The notes under the pieces: generated by a model
The model's input: the letters and a program-made list of their open reading frames with translations, nothing else
The model's database searches: none
Told to the model about the DNA's origin: nothing
Shown here: positions 8,576 through 17,893 of the stretch, in pieces
Layout of the letters: the number at the start of each line of letters is the position of its first letter
Position numbering within the stretch: position 1 is the stretch's first letter
Program-made: the position numbers and the translations under genes
Source of the DNA: Flavobacterium sp.
GTDB taxonomy: Bacteria; Bacteroidota; Bacteroidia; Flavobacteriales; Flavobacteriaceae
Reading direction: 5' to 3'
Assembly (NCBI GenBank): GCA_023251135.1
Contig: JAHEZJ010000017.1
Location: 13,211 to 77,210, forward strand
DNA: 64,000 nt

Positions 8576-9595
8576 TTGGATAAAATAGCTGTTGTAATTT
8601 TAAATTGGAATGGAGTAAAATTGCTGGAACAATTTTTACCTTCTATTATTCAATTTTCTGAGGGAGCTCAAATATATGTAGCTGATAATGCTTCAACAGA
8701 TGATTCTATAAGTTTCGTTAAGAACAATTTCCCTACGATCAAGATCGTTCAAAATAATGGCAATCATGGCTTTGCAAAAGGTTACAATGATGCTTTGCAA
8801 CATATTGACGCTGAGCTTTATGCTTTGGTGAATTCAGATATAGAAGTAACTAAAAATTGGCTTAATCCTATCATTGAAACTTTTGAAAATGAAAAGTTAA
8901 CCGCTATTATTCAGCCGAAAATTCTGGACTATAAAAACAAAGAATACTTTGAATATGCAGGTGGAGCCGGTGGTTTCATTGATAAATACGGGTTTCCTTT
9001 TTGTCGCGGACGTATTTTTGATACTATCGAAAAGGATAACGGACAATACGATGATAACTGTGAGTTGTTCTGGGCATCAGGAGCTTGTTTTTTTATCAGA
9101 AGTGAAGTCTATCATGACCTGGGAGGTTTTGATGAAAGCTTTTTTGCGCATCAGGAAGAAATTGATTTGTGCTGGCGTGCTGCAAATGAAGGACACATCA
9201 TTAAATACAATTCCGCTTCAATTGTCTATCATGTTGGAGGAGCTACTTTACAACAAGGGAATCCCAAAAAGACCTTTTTAAATTTTAGAAATTCATTATT
9301 AATGCTTGTCAAAAATTTACCAAAAAAAGGACTGTTTTTTGTGATTTTCTTCCGAATGGTTTTAGATGGTATCGCCGGTATTCGTTTTCTTACACAAGGG
9401 AAGTTTGGACATACTTTTGCCATTTTGAAAGCGCATTTCTCTTTTTATTGCATATCTTTAAAATACCTTAGGAAACGTAAAGATTTCCAGATACAACAAT
9501 ACTATACCGTGAAAAGTATCGTTTACTTGTATTACATAAAGAAATTACTTGTATTTAAAGAAATCTTTAACAGTAATCAAAATATTAAGAACTAA
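8576..9595 (+). CDS. Family 2 glycosyltransferase
   Basis: 339 residues, starting at TTG 8576. GT-A fold: VVILNWNGVKLLEQFL at the N-terminus, ADNASTDDS, the metal-binding DxD equivalent VNSDIEV, and the acceptor-site EEIDLCWRA. A hydrophobic stretch near residues 245-262 (KKGLFFVIFFRMVLDGIAG) suggests membrane association. It resembles rhamnosyltransferase-type GT2 enzymes that act on surface polysaccharide. The sugar and acceptor cannot be told. It follows the nuclease-domain gene by 29 bases and may share its transcript. Confidence 0.9.
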   Translation: MDKIAVVILNWNGVKLLEQFLPSIIQFSEGAQIYVADNASTDDSISFVKNNFPTIKIVQNNGNHGFAKGYNDALQHIDAELYALVNSDIEVTKNWLNPIIETFENEKLTAIIQPKILDYKNKEYFEYAGGAGGFIDKYGFPFCRGRIFDTIEKDNGQYDDNCELFWASGACFFIRSEVYHDLGGFDESFFAHQEEIDLCWRAANEGHIIKYNSASIVYHVGGATLQQGNPKKTFLNFRNSLLMLVKNLPKKGLFFVIFFRMVLDGIAGIRFLTQGKFGHTFAILKAHFSFYCISLKYLRKRKDFQIQQYYTVKSIVYLYYIKKLLVFKEIFNSNQNIKN

Positions 9596-9629
9596 ATTTG
9601 TAATCAACGTTTAATTAAATATAATACCT

Positions 9630-10463
9630 ATGAGAAAAATAGTTATCGCACTATCAGTATTAATGGCCTTAACTTCGTGTGTATCGAAAAAGCAATATGC
9701 TGCTTTAGAAGCTAAGAACAAAGAGATACAAGATTTATTAAACTCTTGCACAGTTAAATTAAATACTTGTCTCGAAGAAAAAGCAGGATTGGCAGCAACT
9801 GCTGAAAGCTATAAACAACACAATCAGGACTTGATCAGTACTTCTAAGGATTTAACTGTTTTAACTACTAAAGGAGCTGAAAACCTTGAAAAATCTTTAG
9901 AAAGCTTAAAAGAAAAAGATTTAAAAATATCTAGACTTCAGGATGCTTTAACTAAAAAAGACAGTGTAACATTGGCTTTAGTTACAAGCTTAAAAGGAGC
10001 TGTTGGAATTAATGATCCGGACATCGAAATCAACGTAGAAAAAGGAGTTGTATTTATTTCTATCGCAGATAAATTATTATTTAAAAGCGGAAGTTATGAC
10101 GTAAGCGACAAAGCAAAATCTGTTTTAGCTAAAGTTGCAAAAGTTGTAAACGACAAGCCAGATTTCGAATGTATGGTTGAAGGTCATACAGATGATGTTC
10201 CATACAAAAGCAACGGAATTATCTTAGACAACTGGGATTTAAGTGTTAAACGTTCTACTTCAATCGTTCGTGTATTAACTAATGATCTTGGTGTAAACCC
10301 TGCTAAATTAATCGCAGCTGGTAGAAGTTCTTACGTACCATTAGTAGCTAATGATACTCCGGACAACAAAGCTCGTAACAGAAGAACTCGTATTGTGGTT
10401 ATGCCAAAAATCGATCAGTTCTATGATATGATTGAAAAAGAAATGAAAAAACAAGCGAAATAA
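9630..10463 (+). CDS. OmpA-family peptidoglycan-binding lipoprotein
   Basis: 277 residues. Lipoprotein signal with lipobox LTSC (Cys near residue 17), then a coiled coil rich in Lys/Glu/Leu (about 22-110), then the C-terminal OmpA domain with VEGHTDDVPYKS, LSVKRSTSIVRVL, AGRSSYVPL and NKARNRRTRIV, which carry the Asp and Arg that bind diaminopimelate. It is likely anchored in the outer membrane and tied to the cell wall. A strong terminator follows, so this ends its transcription unit. Confidence 0.93.
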   Translation: MRKIVIALSVLMALTSCVSKKQYAALEAKNKEIQDLLNSCTVKLNTCLEEKAGLAATAESYKQHNQDLISTSKDLTVLTTKGAENLEKSLESLKEKDLKISRLQDALTKKDSVTLALVTSLKGAVGINDPDIEINVEKGVVFISIADKLLFKSGSYDVSDKAKSVLAKVAKVVNDKPDFECMVEGHTDDVPYKSNGIILDNWDLSVKRSTSIVRVLTNDLGVNPAKLIAAGRSSYVPLVANDTPDNKARNRRTRIVVMPKIDQFYDMIEKEMKKQAK

Positions 10464-10492
10464 TCTCGTTTTTACATAGTTCATTAAACAGA

Positions 10493-10518
10493 AAAAGCAG
10501 GTCAATCGACCTGCTTTT
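10493..10518 (+). terminator. Terminator after the OmpA lipoprotein
   Basis: 11-bp perfect stem AAAAGCAGGTC / GACCTGCTTTT with AATC loop, 30 bases after the stop codon. Confidence 0.85.
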
Positions 10519-10655
10519 ATGTATTCCTAATTTTTTAATAACCAATTAAATATAAATCAAGAATAGCATTATCTTTAAATTAACTAACTAAATTTTAACT
10601 AATCTAAAGTTAGTTAATTATTTTAGATTATTATATCATTTAAGTTTTTTTTTAC

Positions 10656-10681
10656 AAATAGCCCGATTGGCTATTTTTTTT
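10656..10681. terminator. Second hairpin terminator downstream of the gene remnant
   Basis: Stem AAATAGCC / GGCTATTT, loop CGATT, followed by a T run to 10681. Read on the plus strand it is a second terminator for the OmpA unit. Confidence 0.6.
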
Positions 10682-10762
10682 GCCTTTTAACGATTCTATA
10701 CCGTAATTAAGAGGCAGCATATCAGCCACTTTCTTTTCTTTAATTTTCCCTAAATATCGCGC
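10678..10762 (-). pseudogene. Remnant duplicating the C-terminus of the adjacent carboxypeptidase-like-domain gene
   Basis: On the minus strand these bases read ARYLGKIKEKKVADMLPLNY, which matches FLGQIGEERVAEMLPLNY, the last residues of the intact gene that ends at 10787. An in-frame TAA lies two codons upstream of the match and there is no start codon. It looks like the tail of a tandem paralogue whose body has been deleted. The match is visible by eye; the deletion history is inference. Confidence 0.7.
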
Positions 10763-10786
10763 TATTTAAAGAACATCTCAGAATTT

Positions 10787-11815
10787 CTATTTTATCGCAT
10801 AATTTAAAGGTAACATTTCTGCTACTCTTTCTTCTCCAATTTGGCCTAAAAATACAATATCAGATATGTTAGAGTTATTTCCATATTTATAAACGTAAAA
10901 AGTATCTGTCTCAAAAATAACACTTGATTCTTCTTTATTTTTAAATAAAAGATCGTAGGATGCAATATAACTTTCATTCTTGTTTTTCTCTTTTGGTTGC
11001 TTTACCACTTCTACCTTTGTATAAAATTCTCCTTTGGATATTTTGAAACAATTTTCAGAAAAAACTTTATCGTAATTCTTGGACATTAAAAACTCATCTT
11101 TACTCCATACGTTATTGACTAAATTTCTAAAGAAGTTAATTTGGGAGCCTTTGAATGCTTCTTCCCTTTTTTTAGAAATAACTTCTGAATTGGCAGTTTC
11201 TTCAAAAAGACTCATACCAATGTAAAAGTTTTTGATTATATCCCTTGAAAATATACTAAGGTTACTAAAGGTAATTTCAAACTTTTGCAATTGATAACTA
11301 ATTTTATAGCCTAAAGAAGGATTTAAAATTATTAATGGTTTATCAGAAAAAGCTTTTAAAATAAAATTTTGCTTATCATATTTAAAATAAATATCATTTT
11401 CATTTTGAATGACAACTTTTTCACTGTTTACTGTTTTTCCAATAAAATACTCTCTGAATATTTTTAACTTCTGACTTCTTGAAAACTTATCTTTTCTGCT
11501 TACAACTACTTCGTTAAGCGAATTTTTAGCAGCATGCAAGTGTATGTTAAAATTTTCCGGGGAATCAAAATCCGATATATACTCATTTTCGTATCCGTCG
11601 ATACTTACTACCAGAATACGATTGGCACTAGGCTCGAATTCAATGGTATAATTTCCTTCTGCATCAGAAATAGTTGAAATGGTTGTTCCGTCAAAGTAAA
11701 TATTTGCGCCTTTTAGCGGAATATCATCTTTCCCAGTGATCTTTCCCTTGAGGGTGTTTTGCGAAATTACACTGATTGAAACCAATAAGAATAAAAATAG
11801 AAAGTGGTTTTTCAT
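10787..11815 (-). CDS. Exported protein with CarboxypepD_reg-like N-terminal domain
   Basis: 342 residues. Signal peptide (FLFLFLLVSISVISQ), then a carboxypeptidase regulatory-like beta-sandwich (LKGKITGKDDIPLKGANIYF ... ISDAEGNYTIEF, about residues 22-90) and the linker LNEVVVSRK. In flavobacteria this start is common on TonB-dependent receptors and on surface proteins without a barrel; here the rest is about 220 residues with no barrel-like C-terminus, so it is not a receptor. Function unknown. A broken copy of its C-terminus lies directly downstream. Confidence 0.82.
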   Translation of the reverse strand: MKNHFLFLFLLVSISVISQNTLKGKITGKDDIPLKGANIYFDGTTISTISDAEGNYTIEFEPSANRILVVSIDGYENEYISDFDSPENFNIHLHAAKNSLNEVVVSRKDKFSRSQKLKIFREYFIGKTVNSEKVVIQNENDIYFKYDKQNFILKAFSDKPLIILNPSLGYKISYQLQKFEITFSNLSIFSRDIIKNFYIGMSLFEETANSEVISKKREEAFKGSQINFFRNLVNNVWSKDEFLMSKNYDKVFSENCFKISKGEFYTKVEVVKQPKEKNKNESYIASYDLLFKNKEESSVIFETDTFYVYKYGNNSNISDIVFLGQIGEERVAEMLPLNYAIK

Positions 11816-11894
11816 AAAATAATAAAGGTTTGATTAATTATTAGCTAATTACTCAAACCTTTATCGATAAACCTAAATAATATCTAGTTTTTTC

Positions 11895-12515
11895 TTATAA
11901 AATATCAACATCTCCTTTTCCTTCTCTCACAATTACCGGCTCATGTTCAGATAGGTCTATGATTGTTGACCCTATATTATCGCCATATCCGCCATCAATG
12001 ACCAAATCTACGAGATTCTGCCATTTTTCAAAAATCAATTCCGGATCTGTTGTGTATTCAATTACATCATCTTCATCGCGAATAGAAGTCGACACCACAG
12101 GATTTCCCAACTGACGTACAATTTCAAGTATGATGTTATTGTCAGGTACACGGATACCAACGGTTGTTTTCTTTTTAAACTCCTTAGGCAGGTTATTATT
12201 TCCTGGCAAAATAAAGGTATAAGGCCCCGGCAACGCTCTCTTTAGAATTTTAAACGTTGACGTATCGATTTGGCGCACATAATCGGATAAATTGCTTAAA
12301 TCGTGGCAGATGAACGAGAAATTTGCTTTCTCCAGCTTAACCCCTTTTATTTTTGCAATTTTTTCCAAAGCACGCGAATTGGTAATATCACAACCTAAAC
12401 CATAAACAGTATCGGTTGGGTAAATTACCAAGCCTCCATTCTGAAGTACTTTTACCACTTTGGCTATTGCAGCTTCACTGGGTTTATCCGGGTATATTTT
12501 TATGAACTCAGCCAT
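11895..12515 (-). CDS. Threonylcarbamoyl-AMP synthase (YrdC/Sua5 family)
   Basis: 206 residues, the YrdC/YciO size. Motifs NGGLVIYPTDTVYGLGCD, KIKGVKLEKANFSFICHDL and RALPGPYTFIL, with GIRVPD and STSIRDED, are those of the L-threonylcarbamoyladenylate synthase fold, which makes TC-AMP for tRNA t6A37. The KANFSF variant resembles the YciO branch, so I leave open whether this is the t6A enzyme or a YciO paralogue. A repeat cluster separates it from the uvrD-type gene, which lies downstream on the same strand. Confidence 0.88.
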   Translation of the reverse strand: MAEFIKIYPDKPSEAAIAKVVKVLQNGGLVIYPTDTVYGLGCDITNSRALEKIAKIKGVKLEKANFSFICHDLSNLSDYVRQIDTSTFKILKRALPGPYTFILPGNNNLPKEFKKKTTVGIRVPDNNIILEIVRQLGNPVVSTSIRDEDDVIEYTTDPELIFEKWQNLVDLVIDGGYGDNIGSTIIDLSEHEPVIVREGKGDVDIL

Positions 12516-12550
12516 TTTTTTAGTTTAAAGTTTATTACGTTTGAAGCTAC

Positions 12551-12632
12551 ACGTTTCAAGTTTCAAGTTTCAGGTTTCAAGTTTCAGGTTTCAGGTTGCT
12601 GTAGAGTAACTTGAAACCTGAAACTTGAAACA
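12551..12632. repeat. TTTCAAG/TTTCAGG repeat cluster with inverted arms
   Basis: About five direct copies of GTTTCAAG / GTTTCAGG (12551-12595) followed by the inverse complement (12610-12632: CTTGAAACCTGAAACTTGAAAC). The arms can fold into a long hairpin between the YrdC and helicase genes. Confidence 0.7.
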
Positions 12633-12641
12633 AAAGATTTC

Positions 12642-14993
12642 CTATCCTACAACATCTAATTTAGCAAATCTTAGCAACAATTTCTTAATTCCGCCTACCT
12701 CAAATTTTATTTCGGCTTTTTTATCGGCACCAATACCTTCCAAATTCACCACTTCTCCTTTTCCAAAGCGTTCGTGCATCACTACATTTCCAATGGTCAG
12801 TTTGTTATCAAACAAATTCGGAGCAGCACCATTTGGATTAACGCCGCCAACGGGTTTTAATTTTCTGATATTCAAATCCGGCTTCGGATCATTGCCTGTA
12901 ACATGCTTGGGCGGAGTACTCCCGATTGGTTTTGCCAGACGCAATTTGGATTTATCGATATCTCCAAAAATATCTCCGTCGATTGGTGATTTATAGCGAT
13001 AGTTGGTTTCTGAGGGTGTTAAATACTCCAGGTATTGACCGTCAATTTCTTCAATAAAACGCGATGGTTCACTATCTGTCAGTTTTCCCCAACGGTAACG
13101 CGACTGTGCATAGGTTAGATAGGCCTGATGCTCTGCACGGGTTAAAGCTACGTAAAATAAACGACGTTCTTCCTCTAATTCACTACGGGTACTCATACTC
13201 ATGGCGCTCGGAAACAAGTCCTCTTCCATTCCCACCACAAAAACATGAGGAAATTCAAGTCCTTTAGCCAGGTGAATGGTCATCAATGCTACACGATCTT
13301 CATCAGAAGTATCTTTATCCAAATCTGTAGCCAGTGCCACATCTTCCATAAATTCTGATAAAGCTCCTCTTGCGCCGTCAATTTCCTTTTGTCCCTCGGT
13401 AAAATCTTTCAGACCGTTTAAAAGTTCTTCAATATTCTGAATCTTTGCCATTCCTTCTGGCGTAGCATCTTTCTTTAATTCCTGAACAAGTCCTGTTTTT
13501 TTGGCTACATAATCTGTAATATAAAAAGCATCCTGATTCTGGTCGATCACCTGGAAACTCTGAATCATGGTAACAAAGTCTTTTACTTTATTCTTTGTAC
13601 CGGCATTTAATTTCAAATCGATTTTGTCAATGTTAACCATCACTTCCCAAATCGAACGTTTGTAATGATTGGCTGCAATGGTCAGTTTTTCAACGGTTGT
13701 GTCACCAATTCCACGTGCAGGATAATTGATTACACGAACCAAAGCCTCTTCGTCTTTTGGATTGATTACCAGACGCAGGTAACACAATACGTCTTTAATT
13801 TCTTTACGTTGATAGAAAGACAATCCTCCGTAAATTCTGTATGGGATATCACGTTTTCTTAAGGCATCCTCCATCGCACGTGACTGCGCATTGGTACGGT
13901 ACAAAATTGCAAATGAACCGTTATGCAGCTGGTTTTGCATTTTCTGTTCAAAAATGGTACTGGCAACAAAACGCCCTTCTTCGGCATCAGTAATACTTCT
14001 GTGGACTTTAATTTTTGCACCAAAATCATTTGCCGTCCAAACTACTTTATCCAGTTTGGTCTTATTGTGCTCCATTACCGTATTTGCTGCTTCCACTATG
14101 TTTCGGGTAGAACGGTAGTTTTGCTCCAAACGAAACATTATTACACCTTCATAATCTTTCTGGAAGTTCAAAATATTATTGATATTCGCTCCACGGAAGG
14201 CATAAATACTCTGTGCATCGTCTCCAACCACGCAAATATTCTGAAACTTATCCGATAACGCTCTTACAATCAAATATTGAGAATGGTTTGTATCCTGGTA
14301 CTCATCAACCAGAATGTAGCGGAAACGATTTTGATATTTCGCTAAAACTTCCGGAAAACGAGTTAGTAATTCATTAGTTTTAAGCAGTAAGTCATCAAAA
14401 TCCATAGCACCTGCCTTAAAACAGCGCTCTACATACTGCTGATAAATCTCACCTAAACGTGGTCTTTTGGCCATTGCATCGGCTTCGACTAGTTCAGGAT
14501 TATTAAAATAGGCTTTTACTGTAATCAAACTGTTTTTGTAATTCGAAATACGGCCTAAAATCTGCTTTGGTTTATAGATGTCACGATCCAGCTGCATTTC
14601 TTTTATAATAGAAGAAATCAATCTGGCGGAATCCTGAGAATCGTAAATCGTAAAATTTGAGGGATATCCTAAATGATCCGATTCTGCACGAAGAATACGC
14701 GCAAAGATGGAGTGGAAAGTTCCCATCCAAAGATTCTTAGCTTCGCTGGCTCCTACGATATCTGAAATCCTGTGTTTCATTTCGCGGGCCGCTTTATTGG
14801 TAAAAGTTAGTGATAAAATATTGAAGGCATCAATCCCTTGATCCATCAAATAAGCAATTCTAATGGTTAAAACACGAGTTTTTCCTGAACCTGCACCAGC
14901 AATAATAATCATTGGCCCGTCTTTCTTTAAAACCGGCTGTCTTTGTGCTTCATTGAGCTGGTCAATGTACTTTTGCATGAAATTTTTCTCCAT
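12642..14993 (-). CDS. UvrD/PcrA-type superfamily 1 DNA helicase
   Basis: 783 residues, typical for UvrD/PcrA. Q-motif LNEAQRQPV, Walker A AGAGSGKT (about residues 32-39), motif II VDEYQDTN, motif III GDDAQSIYAFRGA, motif IV LEQNYRST, motif V MTIHLAKGLEFPHVFVVG and motif VI RRLFYVALTRA are all intact. The C-terminus (VMHERFGKGEVVNLEG) is the Tudor-like RNA-polymerase-binding domain of PcrA. It is a 3'-5' helicase for nucleotide excision repair and replication-conflict removal. UvrD and PcrA cannot be told apart here, so no symbol is given. Confidence 0.94.
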   Translation of the reverse strand: MEKNFMQKYIDQLNEAQRQPVLKKDGPMIIIAGAGSGKTRVLTIRIAYLMDQGIDAFNILSLTFTNKAAREMKHRISDIVGASEAKNLWMGTFHSIFARILRAESDHLGYPSNFTIYDSQDSARLISSIIKEMQLDRDIYKPKQILGRISNYKNSLITVKAYFNNPELVEADAMAKRPRLGEIYQQYVERCFKAGAMDFDDLLLKTNELLTRFPEVLAKYQNRFRYILVDEYQDTNHSQYLIVRALSDKFQNICVVGDDAQSIYAFRGANINNILNFQKDYEGVIMFRLEQNYRSTRNIVEAANTVMEHNKTKLDKVVWTANDFGAKIKVHRSITDAEEGRFVASTIFEQKMQNQLHNGSFAILYRTNAQSRAMEDALRKRDIPYRIYGGLSFYQRKEIKDVLCYLRLVINPKDEEALVRVINYPARGIGDTTVEKLTIAANHYKRSIWEVMVNIDKIDLKLNAGTKNKVKDFVTMIQSFQVIDQNQDAFYITDYVAKKTGLVQELKKDATPEGMAKIQNIEELLNGLKDFTEGQKEIDGARGALSEFMEDVALATDLDKDTSDEDRVALMTIHLAKGLEFPHVFVVGMEEDLFPSAMSMSTRSELEEERRLFYVALTRAEHQAYLTYAQSRYRWGKLTDSEPSRFIEEIDGQYLEYLTPSETNYRYKSPIDGDIFGDIDKSKLRLAKPIGSTPPKHVTGNDPKPDLNIRKLKPVGGVNPNGAAPNLFDNKLTIGNVVMHERFGKGEVVNLEGIGADKKAEIKFEVGGIKKLLLRFAKLDVVG

Positions 14994-15297
14994 AATGATG
15001 CAAAATTAAGAATTATACCTTTAATAAGCTACTAAGATTCTAAGGTTCTAAGGAGCTATTTTTTTTATTTTTTCTGAGGCCAGAGAATGAACCTATTATT
15101 AGTTAAGATTTAAAGATCTCAACTTTATAAGCAGATACTTTTGCTTATAATCTTTGCAGAATTTAGTTCGCGGTGGTAACTATTTTATTGGGAATAAGCT
15201 GTTGGTTTAAAAAAAAAATCCATGAGTGAATGTCAGAGACAAAAACTTAGATTCTCAGCTTCTTAGTACCTCAGAACCTTAGCCCCTTAGAACCTCT
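14994..15297. other. Gene-free stretch with CTTAGAAC-type repeats
   Basis: No credible reading frame. A repeat arm at 15028-15056 (ACTAAGATTCTAAGGTTCTAAGG) has its inverse-orientation partner at 15246-15295 (ACTTAGATTCTCAGC...CCTTAGAACC). Between them is unremarkable AT-rich sequence that must hold the promoter of the helicase gene. Confidence 0.6.
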
Positions 15298-16064
15298 TTA
15301 CTTATAAAACACATCGTACGAGAATCGGATTAAAGTACCGATTACCACAATTAGAAAGAATACCCGAATAAAGCCATTGCCTTTATTTATGGCGAGTTTT
15401 GCCCCAAGCCATCCCCCTAGACCGTTGCTTACTGCCATTGGAATAGCAATTGTCCAAATGATTTTTCCTTTAATTGCAAACAAACAAATCGAGCCAAAGT
15501 TGGTGGCCAGATTCACCATTTTTGCATTCGCGGAAGCATGTAAAAAATCAAATCCCATCAAAGCAATAAAGGCTACGACAAAAAACTTCCGGTACCCGGA
15601 CCAATAAAACCATCGTAAAAACCAACAATTATACTGATGAGAACTGCGTACAAGATTTGTGTTCCAAAGGAATGATCTTTGGCTTCGTGTTGTCCAAAAT
15701 TTTTCTTAGCATAGGTATAAATCAATAACAGCGATAGAACCACCAATAAAAGCGGTTTCATAAAATCATTGCTTACATAAGTCAGTAAAGTAGATCCCAA
15801 AAAAGCCGAAGGGACAGCCAAACACATCATAATTAAAAGAAGCTTCCACTGAATCACCACTTTTTTGAGATATTGAAAGGCCGCAAATGCAGTTCCTGAA
15901 AAAGCGGGCAGTTTTAAGGTGCCTATCACGGTAGAAACGGGCAAATTGGGCAACAGTATCAGTCCCATTGGAGTTTGAATTAATCCGCCGCCACCTACAA
16001 TAGCGTCGATAAATCCTGCTGCAAAAGCTGCTAAACAAAGTAAAATGATGATGTAGGTTTCCAT
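15298..16064 (-). pseudogene. TauE/SafE-family sulfite exporter, frameshifted at an A6 run
   Basis: The two reading frames join into one TauE/SafE membrane protein. The first part (ATG at 16064, METYIIILLC) runs through FIDAIVGGGGLIQTP and VGFYDGFIGPGTGSF and then shifts out of frame into a stop at 15573. The second frame continues exactly where the family expects, VAFIALMGFDFLHASANAK, to 15298. The break lies at six A (plus strand 15580-15585, TTTTTT on the coding strand); one more A restores a 255-residue protein. TauE/SafE proteins move sulfite or other organosulfur anions. A perfect -7 box (TACTTTTG, minus strand, 16101-16108) precedes it. Either a sequencing error, slippage, or recent inactivation. 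Confidence 0.85.
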
Positions 16065-16100
16065 TATGATTGTATTTGAGGTCATTTTAAGTAGACTGCA

Positions 16101-16108
16101 CAAAAGTA
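16101..16108 (-). promoter_or_regulatory. -7 box of the TauE/SafE gene
   Basis: TACTTTTG on the minus strand, a full match to TAnnTTTG, 36 bases before the ATG at 16064. Confidence 0.5.
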
Positions 16109-16163
16109 AACTTCCAGATTGTTTATTACAATAATTTTAAAGTGGATTTCTCCTCAAAAAGTA

Positions 16164-16171
16164 TATTTTTG
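16164..16171 (+). promoter_or_regulatory. -7 box of the 16189 gene
   Basis: TATTTTTG, a full match to TAnnTTTG, 17 bases before the ATG. Confidence 0.45.
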
Positions 16172-16188
16172 CTGAAAATTTAAACCCA

Positions 16189-16710
16189 ATGGATTTTACA
16201 AAAATTATAGAATTAGCCAGTTATACTTTACCTGCTGTTGTTACCGGATTTGTAGCCTACAGTTTTTTTGAATTACACATTAAAAACTTTGATAAAAAGC
16301 GCAATTTTTTATTGAACAAAGAAGCTCATAAAGAATCATTACCGATACGTTTGCAAGCTTATGAGCGCATGACTTTATATTTAGAGCGTATCAATCTGAC
16401 CAAATTATTAATACGTGTTGCGCCTATTTCAAACGAAAAGCACGATTATGAAAATTTCGTAATCGACCAAATCGAACAGGAGTTTGAGCATAACTTAACG
16501 CAACAAATTTATATGTCGGATGAATGCTGGACGATTATTACAACAGCAAAAAATTCAACCATACAAATTATTCGCAAAGCTGCTATGAGTGACCGTGTTG
16601 ACAGTGCAGACAAGTTACGTGAAGTAATTTTGAATGATTTACTCGAAAAACAATCCCCTAGTAATGCTGCTCTGGCGTATATCAAAAACGAAGTAGCAGA
16701 TCTTTTCTAG
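16189..16710 (+). CDS. Conserved flavobacterial protein with one N-terminal membrane helix
   Basis: 173 residues. One membrane helix at about residues 8-28 (ASYTLPAVVTGFVAYSFFEL), then a charged, helical cytoplasmic part (RLQAYERMTLYLERINLTKLL, ...). The layout fits a small flavobacterial family that I recall as DUF7935; the name is from memory. No catalytic motif is visible. It is convergent with the patatin gene, with a large inverted repeat between. Confidence 0.75.
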   Translation: MDFTKIIELASYTLPAVVTGFVAYSFFELHIKNFDKKRNFLLNKEAHKESLPIRLQAYERMTLYLERINLTKLLIRVAPISNEKHDYENFVIDQIEQEFEHNLTQQIYMSDECWTIITTAKNSTIQIIRKAAMSDRVDSADKLREVILNDLLEKQSPSNAALAYIKNEVADLF

Positions 16711-16888
16711 ATTTTTAGACTGGCTTAGATTTTCAGACTAACTTAGACTTCTTAGATAGCTGGATCATTAGATTTTTAGATCATTAGATCTAAGAATCTA
16801 ATGATCCTTTTTTTATGATTTTTTCTTTTGAGCAATCCAAAAAATCTAAGCCAGTCTAAAATCTAAGTAGTCTAAGCTAGTCTAAATT
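16710..16888. repeat. CTTAGATT/AGTCTAAG repeat cluster forming nested inverted repeats
   Basis: AGACTGGCTTAGATTTTCAG near 16718-16737 is mirrored by AATCTAAGCCAGTCT near 16845-16860, with further AGTCTAAG copies up to 16884. Nested inside is the hairpin at 16762-16807. It lies between convergent genes. Confidence 0.7.
16762..16814. terminator. Hairpin terminator inside the repeat cluster
   Basis: 13-bp perfect stem GGATCATTAGATT / AATCTAATGATCC followed by seven T. Confidence 0.75.
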
Positions 16889-17786
16889 ACCTATTGTCAC
16901 TCATAACTTCCGATTTATTCTGAGCGTATTCATACCCTTGCTCCCACCACTCTTTCATGACTTCCTGATTGAAGATTAAGGCGTTGTCGGTTAGTTTTGT
17001 TGGGGTGTAGTAAAGGTTTAGTTTTACATTTTTGTTGTTTGCCAGTAGTTTTCCAATGGTAATATCGTGTTTTTCAACCTGATCTAAAGCAATTCGGAAC
17101 AAATCAATCATAAGCGAGAATGGATTTTTACCAATAACCGTTTTATCCATATTAACTTCTGTTTCCAGAATGATGACGTCGATTTCTGTTGCGCCGCGGT
17201 TGATGGCTTCACGGATTGGTACTAAACTTGCGAATCCGCCATCACCATATTCGTAGTTGTTTTTCTCTACCAAACTCATAAACGGAACATAGTTACTGGA
17301 AATCCAGGACCACTCGCAAAACTCCTCGTAGGTACAGTCTTTTACAGATTTATATTCGGCTTCATTCTTCGTAAAATTGGTCACCGTTATTACCACGTCA
17401 CTGTCCAGTTTTTTGAGTTTGTTAAAGTCTGAAAGGGAGAAATTATTCTTAATGTATCGCTTTAGTCCTTTGCTTTCGCCAAAAGTTCTCTTGCCTTTAA
17501 AAAACTGACGTAATACGTTAAAGTGATTGATGGTTACTATGTCTACCCCATCTTTAGTTTTGACCACAAATGGACATATATTAAAAATACTGGCCATGGT
17601 AACATTGGTATAAACGGAGTGGATTTTTTTAATATGCCCTAATGCCAAATGGGGTATCAGCAAGCTTCCGGTCGAAGTTCCTATAAACAAATCATATTCA
17701 TGATTCTTTTCTTCGATTAGATATTGTGCTACACCGCCGGCAAATGCCCCTTTACTTCCTCCACCAGAAATAACCAATGCTCTCAT
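16887..17786 (-). CDS. Patatin-like phospholipase
   Basis: 299 residues. Oxyanion loop GGGSKGAFAGG (residues 8-18), nucleophile elbow GTSTGS (G-x-S-x-G, near 41-46) and catalytic Asp in YGDGGF (near 180) give the complete Ser-Asp dyad. There is no signal peptide, so it is predicted to be a cytoplasmic or membrane-associated lipid acyl hydrolase. It lacks the barrel domain of PlpD-type secreted patatins. No partner genes are adjacent. Confidence 0.9.
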   Translation of the reverse strand: MRALVISGGGSKGAFAGGVAQYLIEEKNHEYDLFIGTSTGSLLIPHLALGHIKKIHSVYTNVTMASIFNICPFVVKTKDGVDIVTINHFNVLRQFFKGKRTFGESKGLKRYIKNNFSLSDFNKLKKLDSDVVITVTNFTKNEAEYKSVKDCTYEEFCEWSWISSNYVPFMSLVEKNNYEYGDGGFASLVPIREAINRGATEIDVIILETEVNMDKTVIGKNPFSLMIDLFRIALDQVEKHDITIGKLLANNKNVKLNLYYTPTKLTDNALIFNQEVMKEWWEQGYEYAQNKSEVMSDNR

Positions 17787-17893
17787 ATTTTTAAATTGTG
17801 CGTTTGGAGTTATGAATTAAATGTATCTGCAAATACTGCTTGTACACGTATTATCACTCAGTTTTCTATTCTTTTGTTTCCAATAATTGACTA

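Noticed and set aside
12551..12632. CRISPR array
   Set aside because: Units of 7-8 bases without spacers; a degenerate word repeat.
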